Origin: Rubripirellula reticaptiva
GTDB taxonomy: Bacteria; Planctomycetota; Planctomycetia; Pirellulales; Pirellulaceae
Reading direction: 5' to 3'
Assembly (NCBI RefSeq): GCF_007860175.1
Contig: NZ_SJPX01000005.1
Location: forward strand, 992,001 to 1,056,000
Length of the DNA stretch: 64,000 bases
Part shown: piece after piece, positions 48,340-56,781 of the stretch
How positions within the stretch are numbered: position 1 is the stretch's first letter
How the letters are laid out: every line of letters begins with the position of its first letter
The notes under the pieces: model-generated
Seen by the model: the letters and a program-made list of their open reading frames with translations, nothing else
The model's database searches: none
What the model was told of the DNA's origin: nothing
Program-made: the position numbers and the translations under genes

Positions 48340-49128
48340 GTGATCGAAATTTTCATTCTTGCCGTGGTGCAAGGCATCGCCGAGTTCTTGCCAATCAGTT
48401 CGTCCGGCCACCTGGTTGTCTTGGGCGCGCTGATGGGCGAACTGAGCGAGTCGCCGACGTTAGAAGTGATTTTGCACGCCGGCACACTGGGGTCGATTCT
48501 GGTGGTTTACTGGCGACGCATCTTGGACCTGCTGACGCGCGACCGACGCGTGATCCCATTGTTAGTCGTCGGAACGATTCCCGCCGTCGTCATCGGGCTG
48601 ACGATCAAGACTCAATTCGAACACATCATGCGATACCCGCTGTTGGCCAGCCTGATGTTGATTGTGACCGGCGGATTGCTGATCGTGCTGGGGCGACTGA
48701 AACCTCGTGACAGCGATTACCAGTCCATGTCACTGAAGAACGCCTTTGTGATCGGATGCTTCCAAGCCTTTGCGATCCTGCCAGGAATCAGCCGCAGCGG
48801 ATCCACCATTCTGGGTGGCCGGCTGCTGGGGTTGAAAAATGAGGATTCGGTGACCTTTTCTTTCTTGCTAGCAATCCCAGCAATTCTGGGTGCAACCGTA
48901 CTGACGCTTAAGGATGTGGTCGAGCAGCGAAGTGAAGGAATCCCGATGGACTTCACAGTTGCGGAGTTGGGAATTGGCGCGTTTGTGTCGTTTTTCGTGG
49001 GGATTTTCGCATTAAAGTGGCTGATTGGCTGGTCTCGCCAAGACCGCCTTCACTGGTTCGCATGGTGGTGCATACCGGTCGGAATCGCGGCCTCAGTCTA
49101 CTTCGGGCGACTTGCTCTTTTTTCCTGA
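48340..49128 (+). CDS. uppP: undecaprenyl-diphosphatase
   Basis: A 262-residue UppP/BacA protein. The catalytic motifs are EFLPISSSGHLVVLG near residue 14 and LPGISRSGSTILGGRL near residue 148. It removes a phosphate from undecaprenyl pyrophosphate to recycle the lipid carrier for cell-wall and glycan synthesis. The GTG at 48340 is chosen because the conserved protein begins there (VIEIFILAVVQGIAEF); upstream sequence is antisense to the DUF368 gene. It faces the DUF368 gene. Confidence 0.95.
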   Translation: MIEIFILAVVQGIAEFLPISSSGHLVVLGALMGELSESPTLEVILHAGTLGSILVVYWRRILDLLTRDRRVIPLLVVGTIPAVVIGLTIKTQFEHIMRYPLLASLMLIVTGGLLIVLGRLKPRDSDYQSMSLKNAFVIGCFQAFAILPGISRSGSTILGGRLLGLKNEDSVTFSFLLAIPAILGATVLTLKDVVEQRSEGIPMDFTVAELGIGAFVSFFVGIFALKWLIGWSRQDRLHWFAWWCIPVGIAASVYFGRLALFS

Positions 49129-49224
49129 AACCCTTGACGGGACGATGGACGCGTGTTTAGCGTGTGGTAGAATCGACGTCACCCATAAGCGCCGTCGCAC
49201 GCCTCCATTCGTACGAGTCAACCT

Positions 49225-49824
49225 ATGTCCATGCAGCTAACCGATCGCCAACAAAATGTCTACGACATGATCCGTGGCTTGATCGTCAAACGTGGCTATG
49301 GCCCGACGGTGCGAGAAATTGGTGAACACTTTGGCATCAAGAGCCCTAACGGAGTGATGTGCCACCTGCGTGCACTGGAACGCAAAGGTCTGATTTCGCG
49401 AAGCCCGAACAAGTCTCGCGCAATCGAACTGACCCACGCCGCTGACCGCAATGGAAACTCGTTGCCGATGGCAGGAATGGTTGCCGCGGGTCCGACAACA
49501 TTGGCGTTTGAACAGAACGACCGAATCGATTTCAGCGAAATGCTGTTCAAAGAAGATCGATTCATTCTGCAGGTGTCGGGTGATTCGATGATCGAAGCCC
49601 AGATTGCTGATGGCGACTACGTCGTTGTGCAAAAGCAAGAAACTGCGTTACCAGGCCAAATGGTTGTCGCGCAAACCGACGAAGGCGAAGCGACTTTGAA
49701 GTTCTGGTTCCCCGAAGGCGACCGCATTCGCTTGCAACCCGCCAATTCGTCGATGGAACCTATCTACGTCCGCAACGCAAGCGTCCTAGGTGTCGCCGTC
49801 GGCGTCGTCCGCGCTGGGCTGTAG
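49225..49824 (+). CDS. lexA: LexA SOS repressor
   Basis: A 199-residue LexA. The N-terminal winged helix-turn-helix has PTVREIGEHFGIKSPNGVMCHLRALERKGLI; the cleavage site Ala-Gly is at 88-89 (VAAGP); catalytic Ser in GDSM at 121 and Lys at 159 (EATLKFWF). It represses DNA-damage genes until RecA-stimulated self-cleavage. The ATG at 49225 is used; ATG 49231 is an alternative. The operator was not recognised in the upstream 96 bp. Confidence 0.96.
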   Translation: MSMQLTDRQQNVYDMIRGLIVKRGYGPTVREIGEHFGIKSPNGVMCHLRALERKGLISRSPNKSRAIELTHAADRNGNSLPMAGMVAAGPTTLAFEQNDRIDFSEMLFKEDRFILQVSGDSMIEAQIADGDYVVVQKQETALPGQMVVAQTDEGEATLKFWFPEGDRIRLQPANSSMEPIYVRNASVLGVAVGVVRAGL

Positions 49825-49878
49825 TCCACGGTTTAAGCTGCAAAAGCTTTAGCACGAGCTCATGCCGCGTTTCTTGAC

Positions 49879-51537
49879 TTAGTCACTCAAATGCGTCCCT
49901 GCTTCGGCGGCTAGTTGATCTTCGCCTAGCGATAGATGAATGCTGACCAATAGGTCCAGTGCTGCTTCGCGTGTGCGAAGCTTCTCGGACGCGGTCGCTA
50001 GAGTGGCATAGAACTTTGCCGTTTCTAGATGGCCGGCGTCGGCTAGCACAAACGCGAACGGTAAAATCGCTCGTTCATATTCTGCTACCTCAAAAAGCTG
50101 CTCGTAGCGTTCGATCGCTTCGTTGGGCCTGCCTTGCTGAGTCAAACAATCCGCCAACACGAACAGACTTTCGGGGTCGCTCGGCCGAAGTCGTAGCGCA
50201 TCTTCCGCTGATCGCTGCGCCTCGGAAAACTTCCCGGCCCAGTGCAACACTTTCGCTAAATTGCGGAACGCAATCGCTTGATCGTCGACGTCGATAGCCC
50301 CGCGAATCGCAGCGTCCACGCGCGCCGTTGCAGTGGTGTCGGGGACCGTGCCGTCGACTTGTCCTGAACGGACCAGTGTTTCTATGATCTGGCGAGCGAA
50401 CTTTCCATGCACGTCGACCGTCGGATGAACGTGATCGAGAAAATACTCGTTACCCAAACAGGAGTGCCCGTATTCGGTCTCGCACATCGTGTGCAGAAGG
50501 TCGTTGAACCGAACCAACGGGACACCGTTTTCGCTGGATACTTCGCGGACAATTTCACGGATCGCTGATGTCGCTCGCAGGGAGCAAATGTCACGGTCGA
50601 TTGCGGCCAGAAATTCATCACTCGCTTCGTCAAAAAGCCCTTGCTCAAAGAACCCAGTACCACGTTCAAAATGGTCGTCATCACTTTTGAACGGCGCACA
50701 GTCTTTTTCGTTGCAGGAGGGTTCAACAAAAACAATCGCCGCGTCGGCGTGTCGAGCGATTGAAATCATGCGTTCCAAGTTGGACCGATAATGCCGCAGC
50801 ACGTCGGCGGTCCAGGCGTCGTCTCTTACATAGTCGACGGGACCGACGGTGTGATTGAGCCGTTCATCAACTTCGCCTGGCAACATTTCGATCGGCGAGT
50901 CATCACGCCCGCGAACTTCATCCACTGCGTCCTGAAGCACGGCGAAGGTTCGCGTCTTTCGAAGCGCCGCATCAATCGCCAGTTTCCAACGCGGCGTTTC
51001 GATGAGCCCTGCGTAGGTTCGGCGTTCCAAAAATTCGTTATGCGCCGAATAGACAATGAAGATGTCCGGTTCGAACTGCACCAGTTCTTCCATCACCGAC
51101 GCGACTCGATAACTGGCATAGCTGACTCCGCCCGCGTTGATCACCTCCCATTGATTCGATGAGCCAGTTTCAGGCAACAACTTGCGAAGGTAGCCACTGT
51201 ACGAAGTCGCATCGTCGAAGGGACGCCCAAACGTTGTCGACCCACCCACACAAAAAATCCGCTTAACGCCTGTTGGCTTTTTGGCCGCGAAGGATTGCGG
51301 ATTGAACAGGCGAAGTTTTTCCGGCGCGGTGACCATCAAAACCTGCCCCTGTTCGTCGATTGACTCTTTCATCAACGGAATCTGCGATGAAAAACCGACG
51401 TAGGGATCTTCCAGGACTCGATCTTTCGGCAGACCTAGGACAGCCAAGCCGATTTCGATCATGCCAAAGAAAGCTACAACGGTTGCCGCGGCAAAGCATG
51501 CTTTTTTGCGCCACGTCAAATTCAAACGTCCACCCAA
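49879..51537 (-). CDS. SGNH-hydrolase-like protein with C-terminal TPR repeats
   Basis: Up to 552 residues. A hydrophobic segment (about 13-33) anchors it. SGNH block I is seen as FCVGGSTTFGRPF, block III as VINAGGVSYAS / VYSAHNEF, and a Asp-x-x-His block as FLDHVHPTVDVHG near residue 365. The C-terminal part (about 400-552) has TPR repeats (LRPSDPESLFVLADCLTQQGRPNEAIERYE). The ORF starts with TTG at 51537, overlapping the Gfo/Idh stop by 16 bases, so the true start is uncertain. It may be an extracellular esterase or acetyltransferase; not assigned. Confidence 0.78.
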   Translation of the reverse strand: MGGRLNLTWRKKACFAAATVVAFFGMIEIGLAVLGLPKDRVLEDPYVGFSSQIPLMKESIDEQGQVLMVTAPEKLRLFNPQSFAAKKPTGVKRIFCVGGSTTFGRPFDDATSYSGYLRKLLPETGSSNQWEVINAGGVSYASYRVASVMEELVQFEPDIFIVYSAHNEFLERRTYAGLIETPRWKLAIDAALRKTRTFAVLQDAVDEVRGRDDSPIEMLPGEVDERLNHTVGPVDYVRDDAWTADVLRHYRSNLERMISIARHADAAIVFVEPSCNEKDCAPFKSDDDHFERGTGFFEQGLFDEASDEFLAAIDRDICSLRATSAIREIVREVSSENGVPLVRFNDLLHTMCETEYGHSCLGNEYFLDHVHPTVDVHGKFARQIIETLVRSGQVDGTVPDTTATARVDAAIRGAIDVDDQAIAFRNLAKVLHWAGKFSEAQRSAEDALRLRPSDPESLFVLADCLTQQGRPNEAIERYEQLFEVAEYERAILPFAFVLADAGHLETAKFYATLATASEKLRTREAALDLLVSIHLSLGEDQLAAEAGTHLSD

Positions 51538-52673
51538 CGCCTTTCGCGATGACTGGCCAACACGGCTTCACATAGCCGAACTTCGCGATCGCCATCGGTA
51601 AACGTTGGAAACGGAGCAGTGGCGGCGAAGTCGCCGGCGGCAATGTAGCCATAAAACGTCCGAAACATCTGCTTGAAGGTGTCCGGGAACCCTTCGTTGT
51701 GCCCGCCCGGATACTGCGAAATCCCGGCGGCCGAATCGCTCATCAACGCAGGATCCCGAATCAACGTTTCACTGGCTCGATCCCGGTTGCCGATCCACAA
51801 ATCGTTCGGCGATTGGCTGTTCCAGGCCAGCGACTGTTCGGTGCCACCGATCTCGAACTGGCACATGTTTTTGCGTCCGGCCGTCGTTTGCGAAACCCAA
51901 AGACATCCGTTTGCACCGGAGTCGAGCTGCAGCATCACGGTACCGCAGTCTTCGGTATCAACGCGGACCGATTCCGTTGGCGGATTCGCCGCTGATTTCG
52001 CAGCTCCCGAGAACGTTTCGGCGCCGCCGATTGGGCGTAGGCGATTCGGATGCACTGTTCGTAAGTCCGCCATCACCGAAACGACTTTGCGTCCGGTCAC
52101 GAACTGCACCAAATCCAGCCAGTGGGTGCCAATGTCCGCGACAGCTCGCAGTTCACCGCCGGCCTTCGATTCGACTCGCCAGTTGTAGTCGGTCGGACGC
52201 AGCAACCAGTCTTGCACGTACGATCCGTGAACGTGCATCACTTCACCGATCGATCCAGCAGCGACTCGCGACGCGGCTTCGTGACAGAGCGGATAGAACC
52301 GAATGTTGTACGCCACGCCGGCAACGCAGCCACTTTTGGCCGCAATCTGCAAAAGCTCGGCTGTTTGCGACGAAGTCATCGCCAATGGTTTTTCGCACAA
52401 GACATGGCGGCCCGACCGCAGCACCGCCGCGGCTTGTTCGAAATGCAGCTCGTTAGGCGTGGCGATATGAACGGACTGGACTTCGTCATCGGCTAGCACA
52501 TCCGCCAGCGAGGCGTAACCTTTGGGAAGCCCCAACCGGGCTGCGGAAGCTGCTGATTTTTCGGGCGACGAACCGACGATCCCCGTCACGATCTGGCCAG
52601 CCCGGCGTAGGGCTTCGACGTGGACGGGACCGATAAATCCGGTGCCGACGACGGCAACTTTCAATGCGTTCAT
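51522..52673 (-). CDS. Gfo/Idh/MocA-family NAD(P)-dependent oxidoreductase
   Basis: A 383-residue oxidoreductase with the Rossmann motif VVGTGFIGPVH near residue 8, the EKPLAM block (catalytic Lys) near 93, and C-terminal GFPDTFKQMFRTFY. The family acts on sugars and inositol-like substrates. The start at 52673 gives the right N-terminus; the frame extends to 52784 without support. The adjacent TPR-SGNH gene overlaps its end by 16 bases, suggesting one transcript. The substrate is unknown. Confidence 0.92.
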   Translation of the reverse strand: MNALKVAVVGTGFIGPVHVEALRRAGQIVTGIVGSSPEKSAASAARLGLPKGYASLADVLADDEVQSVHIATPNELHFEQAAAVLRSGRHVLCEKPLAMTSSQTAELLQIAAKSGCVAGVAYNIRFYPLCHEAASRVAAGSIGEVMHVHGSYVQDWLLRPTDYNWRVESKAGGELRAVADIGTHWLDLVQFVTGRKVVSVMADLRTVHPNRLRPIGGAETFSGAAKSAANPPTESVRVDTEDCGTVMLQLDSGANGCLWVSQTTAGRKNMCQFEIGGTEQSLAWNSQSPNDLWIGNRDRASETLIRDPALMSDSAAGISQYPGGHNEGFPDTFKQMFRTFYGYIAAGDFAATAPFPTFTDGDREVRLCEAVLASHRERRWVDV

Positions 52674-52882
52674 GGTGAGAGGTTGGTTGCAGTTTTTCAG
52701 GGTGAATAGCGGCGGTCGATTCACTGTAGCGGCCGAACTTTGCAATGCAACTGACGGGCCCCCATGCCCCCTCGCCACTGGCATCTGATTGCCTTCCCGC
52801 TATGCTTGGAAGATCGCTAGCGTGGCCTAAGAAAGACCCGCCGGCGGAGTCACCGTTTCAACGCTTGAGGTTTCGTTTTTCC

Positions 52883-54154
52883 ATGTCTTCACCGATCACT
52901 TCGCCCGCCACTTCCACCGAAAAGACAGTCCCATTCACCAAAGCTCAGATCGACGAGATCCGCAAAACTCACCCGACTCCGTTTTACCTGTACGACGAAG
53001 CGGCGATCCGGGCCAATGTTCGGGCTCTCAATGAAGCCTTTTCGTGGTGCCCCGGGTTTCGTGAATACTTCGCGGTCAAAGCGACGCCGAACCCGCGACT
53101 GCTGCAAATTTTGATGGAAGAAGGCTGCGGCGCCGATTGCAGCAGCCTTGGCGAACTGTTGCTGTGTGAACGCGTTGGCATGACGGGCGAGAAAGTCATG
53201 TTCACGTCCAACAACACGCTGGCCAAGGACTACCAGAAGGCTCGCGACCTGGGTGCGGTCATCAACCTGGACGACCTGACTCACGTCGAATACCTAGACG
53301 AAAACGTTGGCACGCCCGATCTGATCTGTTTCCGCTACAACCCGGGCCCGCTGCGTGAGGGCAACGTCATCATTGGCAAGCCCGAAGAAGCCAAATTCGG
53401 ATTCACTCGCGAACAACTGTTCACCGGATATCGCCAAGCGTTGGAAAAAGGCGCGACGCGATTTGGCCTGCACACGATGGTCGCCTCGAACGAATTGAAC
53501 CCCGAATTCTTCGTCGAAACGGCCGTGATGCTGTTCGAATTGGCGATCGACTTGCACAAGGAACTGGGCATCAAGTTGGAATTCGTCAACCTGGGTGGCG
53601 GCATGGGCATTCCCTATCGCCCAGGCGAAATTGCACTGGATTACGAAGTCATCGGCAGCGGCGTGAAAGCCGCCTATGACCGCTTGATCGGCGGCACTGA
53701 ACTCGACCCGCTAACGATTTACTTGGAAAATGGCCGAATCATCACGGGCCCGTATGGATACCTGGTCACCGAAGTGGTGCACGCTAAGAACACTTACAAA
53801 AACTATGTCGGCGTCGACGCTTGCATGGCAAACCTGATGCGTCCGGGCATGTACGGCTCGTACCACCATATGTCGATCTTGGGCAAAGAATCCGCACCGC
53901 ATGATTTGAAGGCCGACGTGGTCGGATCGCTATGCGAGAACAACGACAAGTTTGCGATCGACCGCCAACTGCCGCAGGTCGAGCGGGGCGACGTGATGAT
54001 CATTCACGACGCGGGGGCCCACGGCCATTCAATGGGTTTCCAGTACAACGCGAAACTTCGCAGCGCTGAACTGCTGCTAGGTGCCGACGGCAATGTTGAG
54101 CTGATCCGCCGCGCGGAAACGATGGACGACTACTTCGCAACGCTTAACTTCTAA
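52883..54154 (+). CDS. lysA: diaminopimelate decarboxylase-like PLP enzyme
   Basis: A 423-residue alanine-racemase-fold decarboxylase. It has the PLP-lysine motif YFAVKATPNP near residue 60, a glycine-rich NLGGGMGIPY block, the C-E-x-x-D motif SLCENNDKFA and the HDAGAHGHSMGF ending. These match diaminopimelate decarboxylase (lysine formation; meso-diaminopimelate is also a peptidoglycan component). The GMYGSYHH stretch differs a little from the usual form, so an ornithine/arginine-type paralogue is possible. The start at 52883 (MSSPITSPATS) is chosen; the frame starts at 52745. Confidence 0.82.
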   Translation: MSSPITSPATSTEKTVPFTKAQIDEIRKTHPTPFYLYDEAAIRANVRALNEAFSWCPGFREYFAVKATPNPRLLQILMEEGCGADCSSLGELLLCERVGMTGEKVMFTSNNTLAKDYQKARDLGAVINLDDLTHVEYLDENVGTPDLICFRYNPGPLREGNVIIGKPEEAKFGFTREQLFTGYRQALEKGATRFGLHTMVASNELNPEFFVETAVMLFELAIDLHKELGIKLEFVNLGGGMGIPYRPGEIALDYEVIGSGVKAAYDRLIGGTELDPLTIYLENGRIITGPYGYLVTEVVHAKNTYKNYVGVDACMANLMRPGMYGSYHHMSILGKESAPHDLKADVVGSLCENNDKFAIDRQLPQVERGDVMIIHDAGAHGHSMGFQYNAKLRSAELLLGADGNVELIRRAETMDDYFATLNF

Positions 54155-54300
54155 GACTGCAGAACCCCGTTGGGGGTTTGCGACTTGGGCAACGACAGAA
54201 ATCCAGGGCACGCCAACGCTGCGCGGGCGACCCTGGCCTTGGAATCAACACCGTTAGCGTATGCACTATGCCTTTGGCGTAGGTACTCTGGTCGGCGCAT

Positions 54301-54340
54301 AAAAAAACCGCGACCTGGTTTACTGACCAGCCGCGGTTCT
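54301..54340 (-). terminator. rho-independent terminator of rpsL-rpsG
   Basis: Stem AACCGCG (54306-54312) with CGCGGTT (54332-54338) and internal CTGGT/ACCAG, loop TTACTG, followed on the minus strand by seven T (54307-54301 region). It lies 26 bases after the rpsG stop. Confidence 0.85.
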
Positions 54341-54364
54341 TTTGATTCGTTGAAGCCGTTTGGC

Positions 54365-54841
54365 TTACCAAGCGAAGTGAGCGAATGCCTTGTTAGCATC
54401 AGCCATACGGTGCGTGTTTTCGCGTTTGGTGTAGGCGACGCCTTCCTTCTTGTACGCTGACATCAATTCGTCAGCCAACTTCAGGTGCATCGGGCGGCCT
54501 TTTTTGTCCCGCACAGCGGTCAACAACCAACGGAACGCCAAGCTTTGCTGACGAATGCGGTTGACCTGCATCGGCACTTGGTAGCTAGCACCACCGACTC
54601 GCTTGCTGCGAACTTCGATGTACGGCTTGATGTTTTCAATCGCTGCTTCGAAGACTTCGATCGAGGTCAGATCCGCGATTTCGCCACGGCGACCGATTTC
54701 GTCGAGTGCGTCGTAGAAAACTCGAGTTGCGGTCGACTTTTTACCGTCTAGCATGAGGCAGTTGATGAACTTACCGGCCAGTTTCGAATTGTGCCGCGGG
54801 TCGCCTTTAAGCTGCGTGCGGCTGGATGTGATACGTCCCAT
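54365..54841 (-). CDS. rpsG: 30S ribosomal protein S7
   Basis: A 158-residue S7 with [53 protein letters not shown] ([11 protein letters not shown]) and [13 protein letters not shown] at the C-terminus. It binds 16S rRNA at the head of the small subunit. It follows rpsL by 78 bp and is ended by an intrinsic terminator, so fusA and tuf are not directly downstream. Confidence 0.98.
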   Translation of the reverse strand: MGRITSSRTQLKGDPRHNSKLAGKFINCLMLDGKKSTATRVFYDALDEIGRRGEIADLTSIEVFEAAIENIKPYIEVRSKRVGGASYQVPMQVNRIRQQSLAFRWLLTAVRDKKGRPMHLKLADELMSAYKKEGVAYTKRENTHRMADANKAFAHFAW

Positions 54842-54919
54842 CGATGACTTCTATTACTTTGATGAAGGTTGTTTTGCGGTTGGCAGAGATCGTTTGCGGG
54901 CATATCCCGCGTGAAACGA

Positions 54920-55288
54920 CTATTTTTTCTTCGCACCGTAACGGCTGCGAGACTGCTTGCGACCATCGACGCCCAATGCATCGCGTGAACCGCGAACGAC
55001 TTGGTAGCGAACACCCGGCAAGTCACGAACACGACCACCGCGAATCAGCACGATCGAGTGCTCTTGCAAGTTGTGCCCTTCGCCTGGGATGTAAACCGTG
55101 ACTTCTTTGCCATTGCTCAAACGAACCCGCGAGATTTTTCGCAGAGCCGAGTTCGGCTTCTTGGGGGTCATCGTCCGAACTTGCAAACAAACGCCCTGCT
55201 TTTGCGGGCACTTTTCCAGCACCGGCGACTTGCTTTGGGTCTTTTTCAGTTTGCGTCGTTTACGGACGAGTTGATTGATCGTTGGCAT
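54920..55288 (-). CDS. rpsL: 30S ribosomal protein S12
   Basis: A 122-residue S12: [86 protein letters not shown]. It lies at the decoding site. It is upstream of rpsG on the same strand. Lys in PKKPNS and the GEGHN loop are intact. Confidence 0.98.
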   Translation of the reverse strand: MPTINQLVRKRRKLKKTQSKSPVLEKCPQKQGVCLQVRTMTPKKPNSALRKISRVRLSNGKEVTVYIPGEGHNLQEHSIVLIRGGRVRDLPGVRYQVVRGSRDALGVDGRKQSRSRYGAKKK

Positions 55289-55665
55289 AAAAAATGAATG
55301 GATACGGCTTTGCAGGAAAACGCGGCCAGACCTCGGCGGCGAATCGGCAAAGTATCGCCATCAAGAAATATCTGTCAATAGCTGACAGCGGTTATCTGGG
55401 AGTTGAGCCGAATTGGATGCGAAATGCGTCCCGATGCTTTCACCAGCCTCACTAGCCCGGTGGACACGAGATCACTGTTTTACCCCCGAAAATGATTTGT
55501 CTGATATTTCAAACTTTTCTCTGGCAAATCAGGCGGGAATGCGTCCGAGTCTTCGCCTAGTCACTTCGACGGCATGACGTCTGAGGCGAAACGCCCAATT
55601 CCCTAACCATTTTTGATCAATTCTTATCTCTGAACGTCTTAACTCTGAACGAAGGAACCATTAGC
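55289..55665. other. spacer upstream of rpsL
   Basis: 377 bp with the rpsL promoter on the minus strand and the region preceding the 55666 small ORF. A CTCTGAACG direct repeat lies at 55628-55651. No tRNA or other RNA gene is recognised. Confidence 0.4.
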
Positions 55666-55863
55666 GTGAATCTCACTTTGGCACCTGTCTCTCAAACCCG
55701 CCCCACTGTCGAAGCAAAGCCAGCGTCTTCTGTTTCTGCACCTGCCAAGTCCGCACCCACTAAGCCTGCACTGGCCGACGTGGTTGCCGCGATCATCGGC
55801 GACGCTGGCTCGAATTCGCTGAAGTATGTGTTGCGAAGCAATACGCATCACGACGGCGAATAA
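55666..55863 (+). CDS. small hypothetical protein (65 residues)
   Basis: A 65-residue frame starting with GTG, with AAGGA ten bases upstream. The first 40 residues are Pro/Ala/Ser/Lys-rich; the last 25 (ALADVVAAIIGDAGSNSLKYV) look like a short amphipathic helix with a His-rich end. It has codon use and composition like neighbouring genes. No family is recognised. It could be a real small protein or an accidental frame; there is no gene on the opposite strand to explain it. Confidence 0.45.
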   Translation: MNLTLAPVSQTRPTVEAKPASSVSAPAKSAPTKPALADVVAAIIGDAGSNSLKYVLRSNTHHDGE

Positions 55864-55876
55864 GCCGGCTTTCAGC

Positions 55877-56689
55877 TTAGCGATTGAGTTTCACCAGATC
55901 GGCGTACCGGACTCCGTTGCCGCCGAACAGATCCAGAGCACTGCCGACGGTCACGTCGATTGCTCCACCGCTAGACTTCGAAATTTGTTGGACGTCGCCC
56001 ATCGTGGCGACTCCGCCGGCATAGGTCATTGGGATCGCCACATCGCTGGCGGTCGCCCAGCGACCAAGCTGCTGGACCAATTCGTAGTCAATTCCCTGGC
56101 ATAATCCTTCGACATCGGCGGCATGGATCAGAAACTCCGCTCCGTAGACGGCCAATCGGTCCAAAGACTCGGGCGTGATTTCGATTTCAGTGATCGTCTG
56201 CCACCGATTCATCGCGACTCGCCAGGTCATTGACTCCGCACCGGAAACTCGCCGACAGCTAAGGTCCAGGACAATCCGGTCACGACCGATGCACTGAACG
56301 AGTTCTTTTAAGCGGTTTTCGAGCAGGTTCCCAACGGCGTCGAACAGCCAACTGGTCACGATCACATGGCTGGCGCCGGCCTCGATCCACTGTTTTGCAT
56401 TGTCGACCGTGATTCCGCCGCCAATTTGCATTCCGTCCGGATAAGCCGCCAGCGCCTCGGTGGCTGCTTGGTCGTTTCCGGGCCCCAGCTTGATGATGTG
56501 GCCACCGGTCAGCCCGTCGTCCCGGTACTTGGCTGCGAACCAGCCCGCGGGTTGGTCGGCGACGTAATTTTCGACGAGCATCTCCGCTGGTTTTTCGATC
56601 GGGCCACCGCCCTGGTCCCGCAGCGAACCGCCGACAATCTGTTTGACGCGGCCATCGTGCAAGTCGATGCAGGGGCGAAATTTGGTCAC
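55877..56689 (-). CDS. hisA: eukaryote-type ProFAR isomerase (HisA/HIS6-like)
   Basis: A 270-residue TIM-barrel. It reads FRPCIDLHDGRVKQIVGG, HIIKLGPGNDQAA, QIGGGITVDNAKQWIEAGASHVIVTSWLF, RIVLDLSCRR, MNRWQTITE, FLIHAADVEGLCQGID and VGSALDLFGG. These are the features of fungal/plant HIS6-type enzymes, with VTSWLF, DLSCR and NKWQT-type motifs, not of common bacterial HisA. It catalyses the histidine-pathway ProFAR isomerisation. GTG 56689 is chosen. No other his genes are adjacent; downstream, convergent with the small ORF. Confidence 0.9.
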   Translation of the reverse strand: MTKFRPCIDLHDGRVKQIVGGSLRDQGGGPIEKPAEMLVENYVADQPAGWFAAKYRDDGLTGGHIIKLGPGNDQAATEALAAYPDGMQIGGGITVDNAKQWIEAGASHVIVTSWLFDAVGNLLENRLKELVQCIGRDRIVLDLSCRRVSGAESMTWRVAMNRWQTITEIEITPESLDRLAVYGAEFLIHAADVEGLCQGIDYELVQQLGRWATASDVAIPMTYAGGVATMGDVQQISKSSGGAIDVTVGSALDLFGGNGVRYADLVKLNR

Positions 56690-56781
56690 AAGTGCCCTAA
56701 CAGGTTTAAGTGGACTGATCTGGTATAAATGAGTTGGCTCTAGCGATTGGCCCAACACCTTATCATTTGAACACGACTTTG

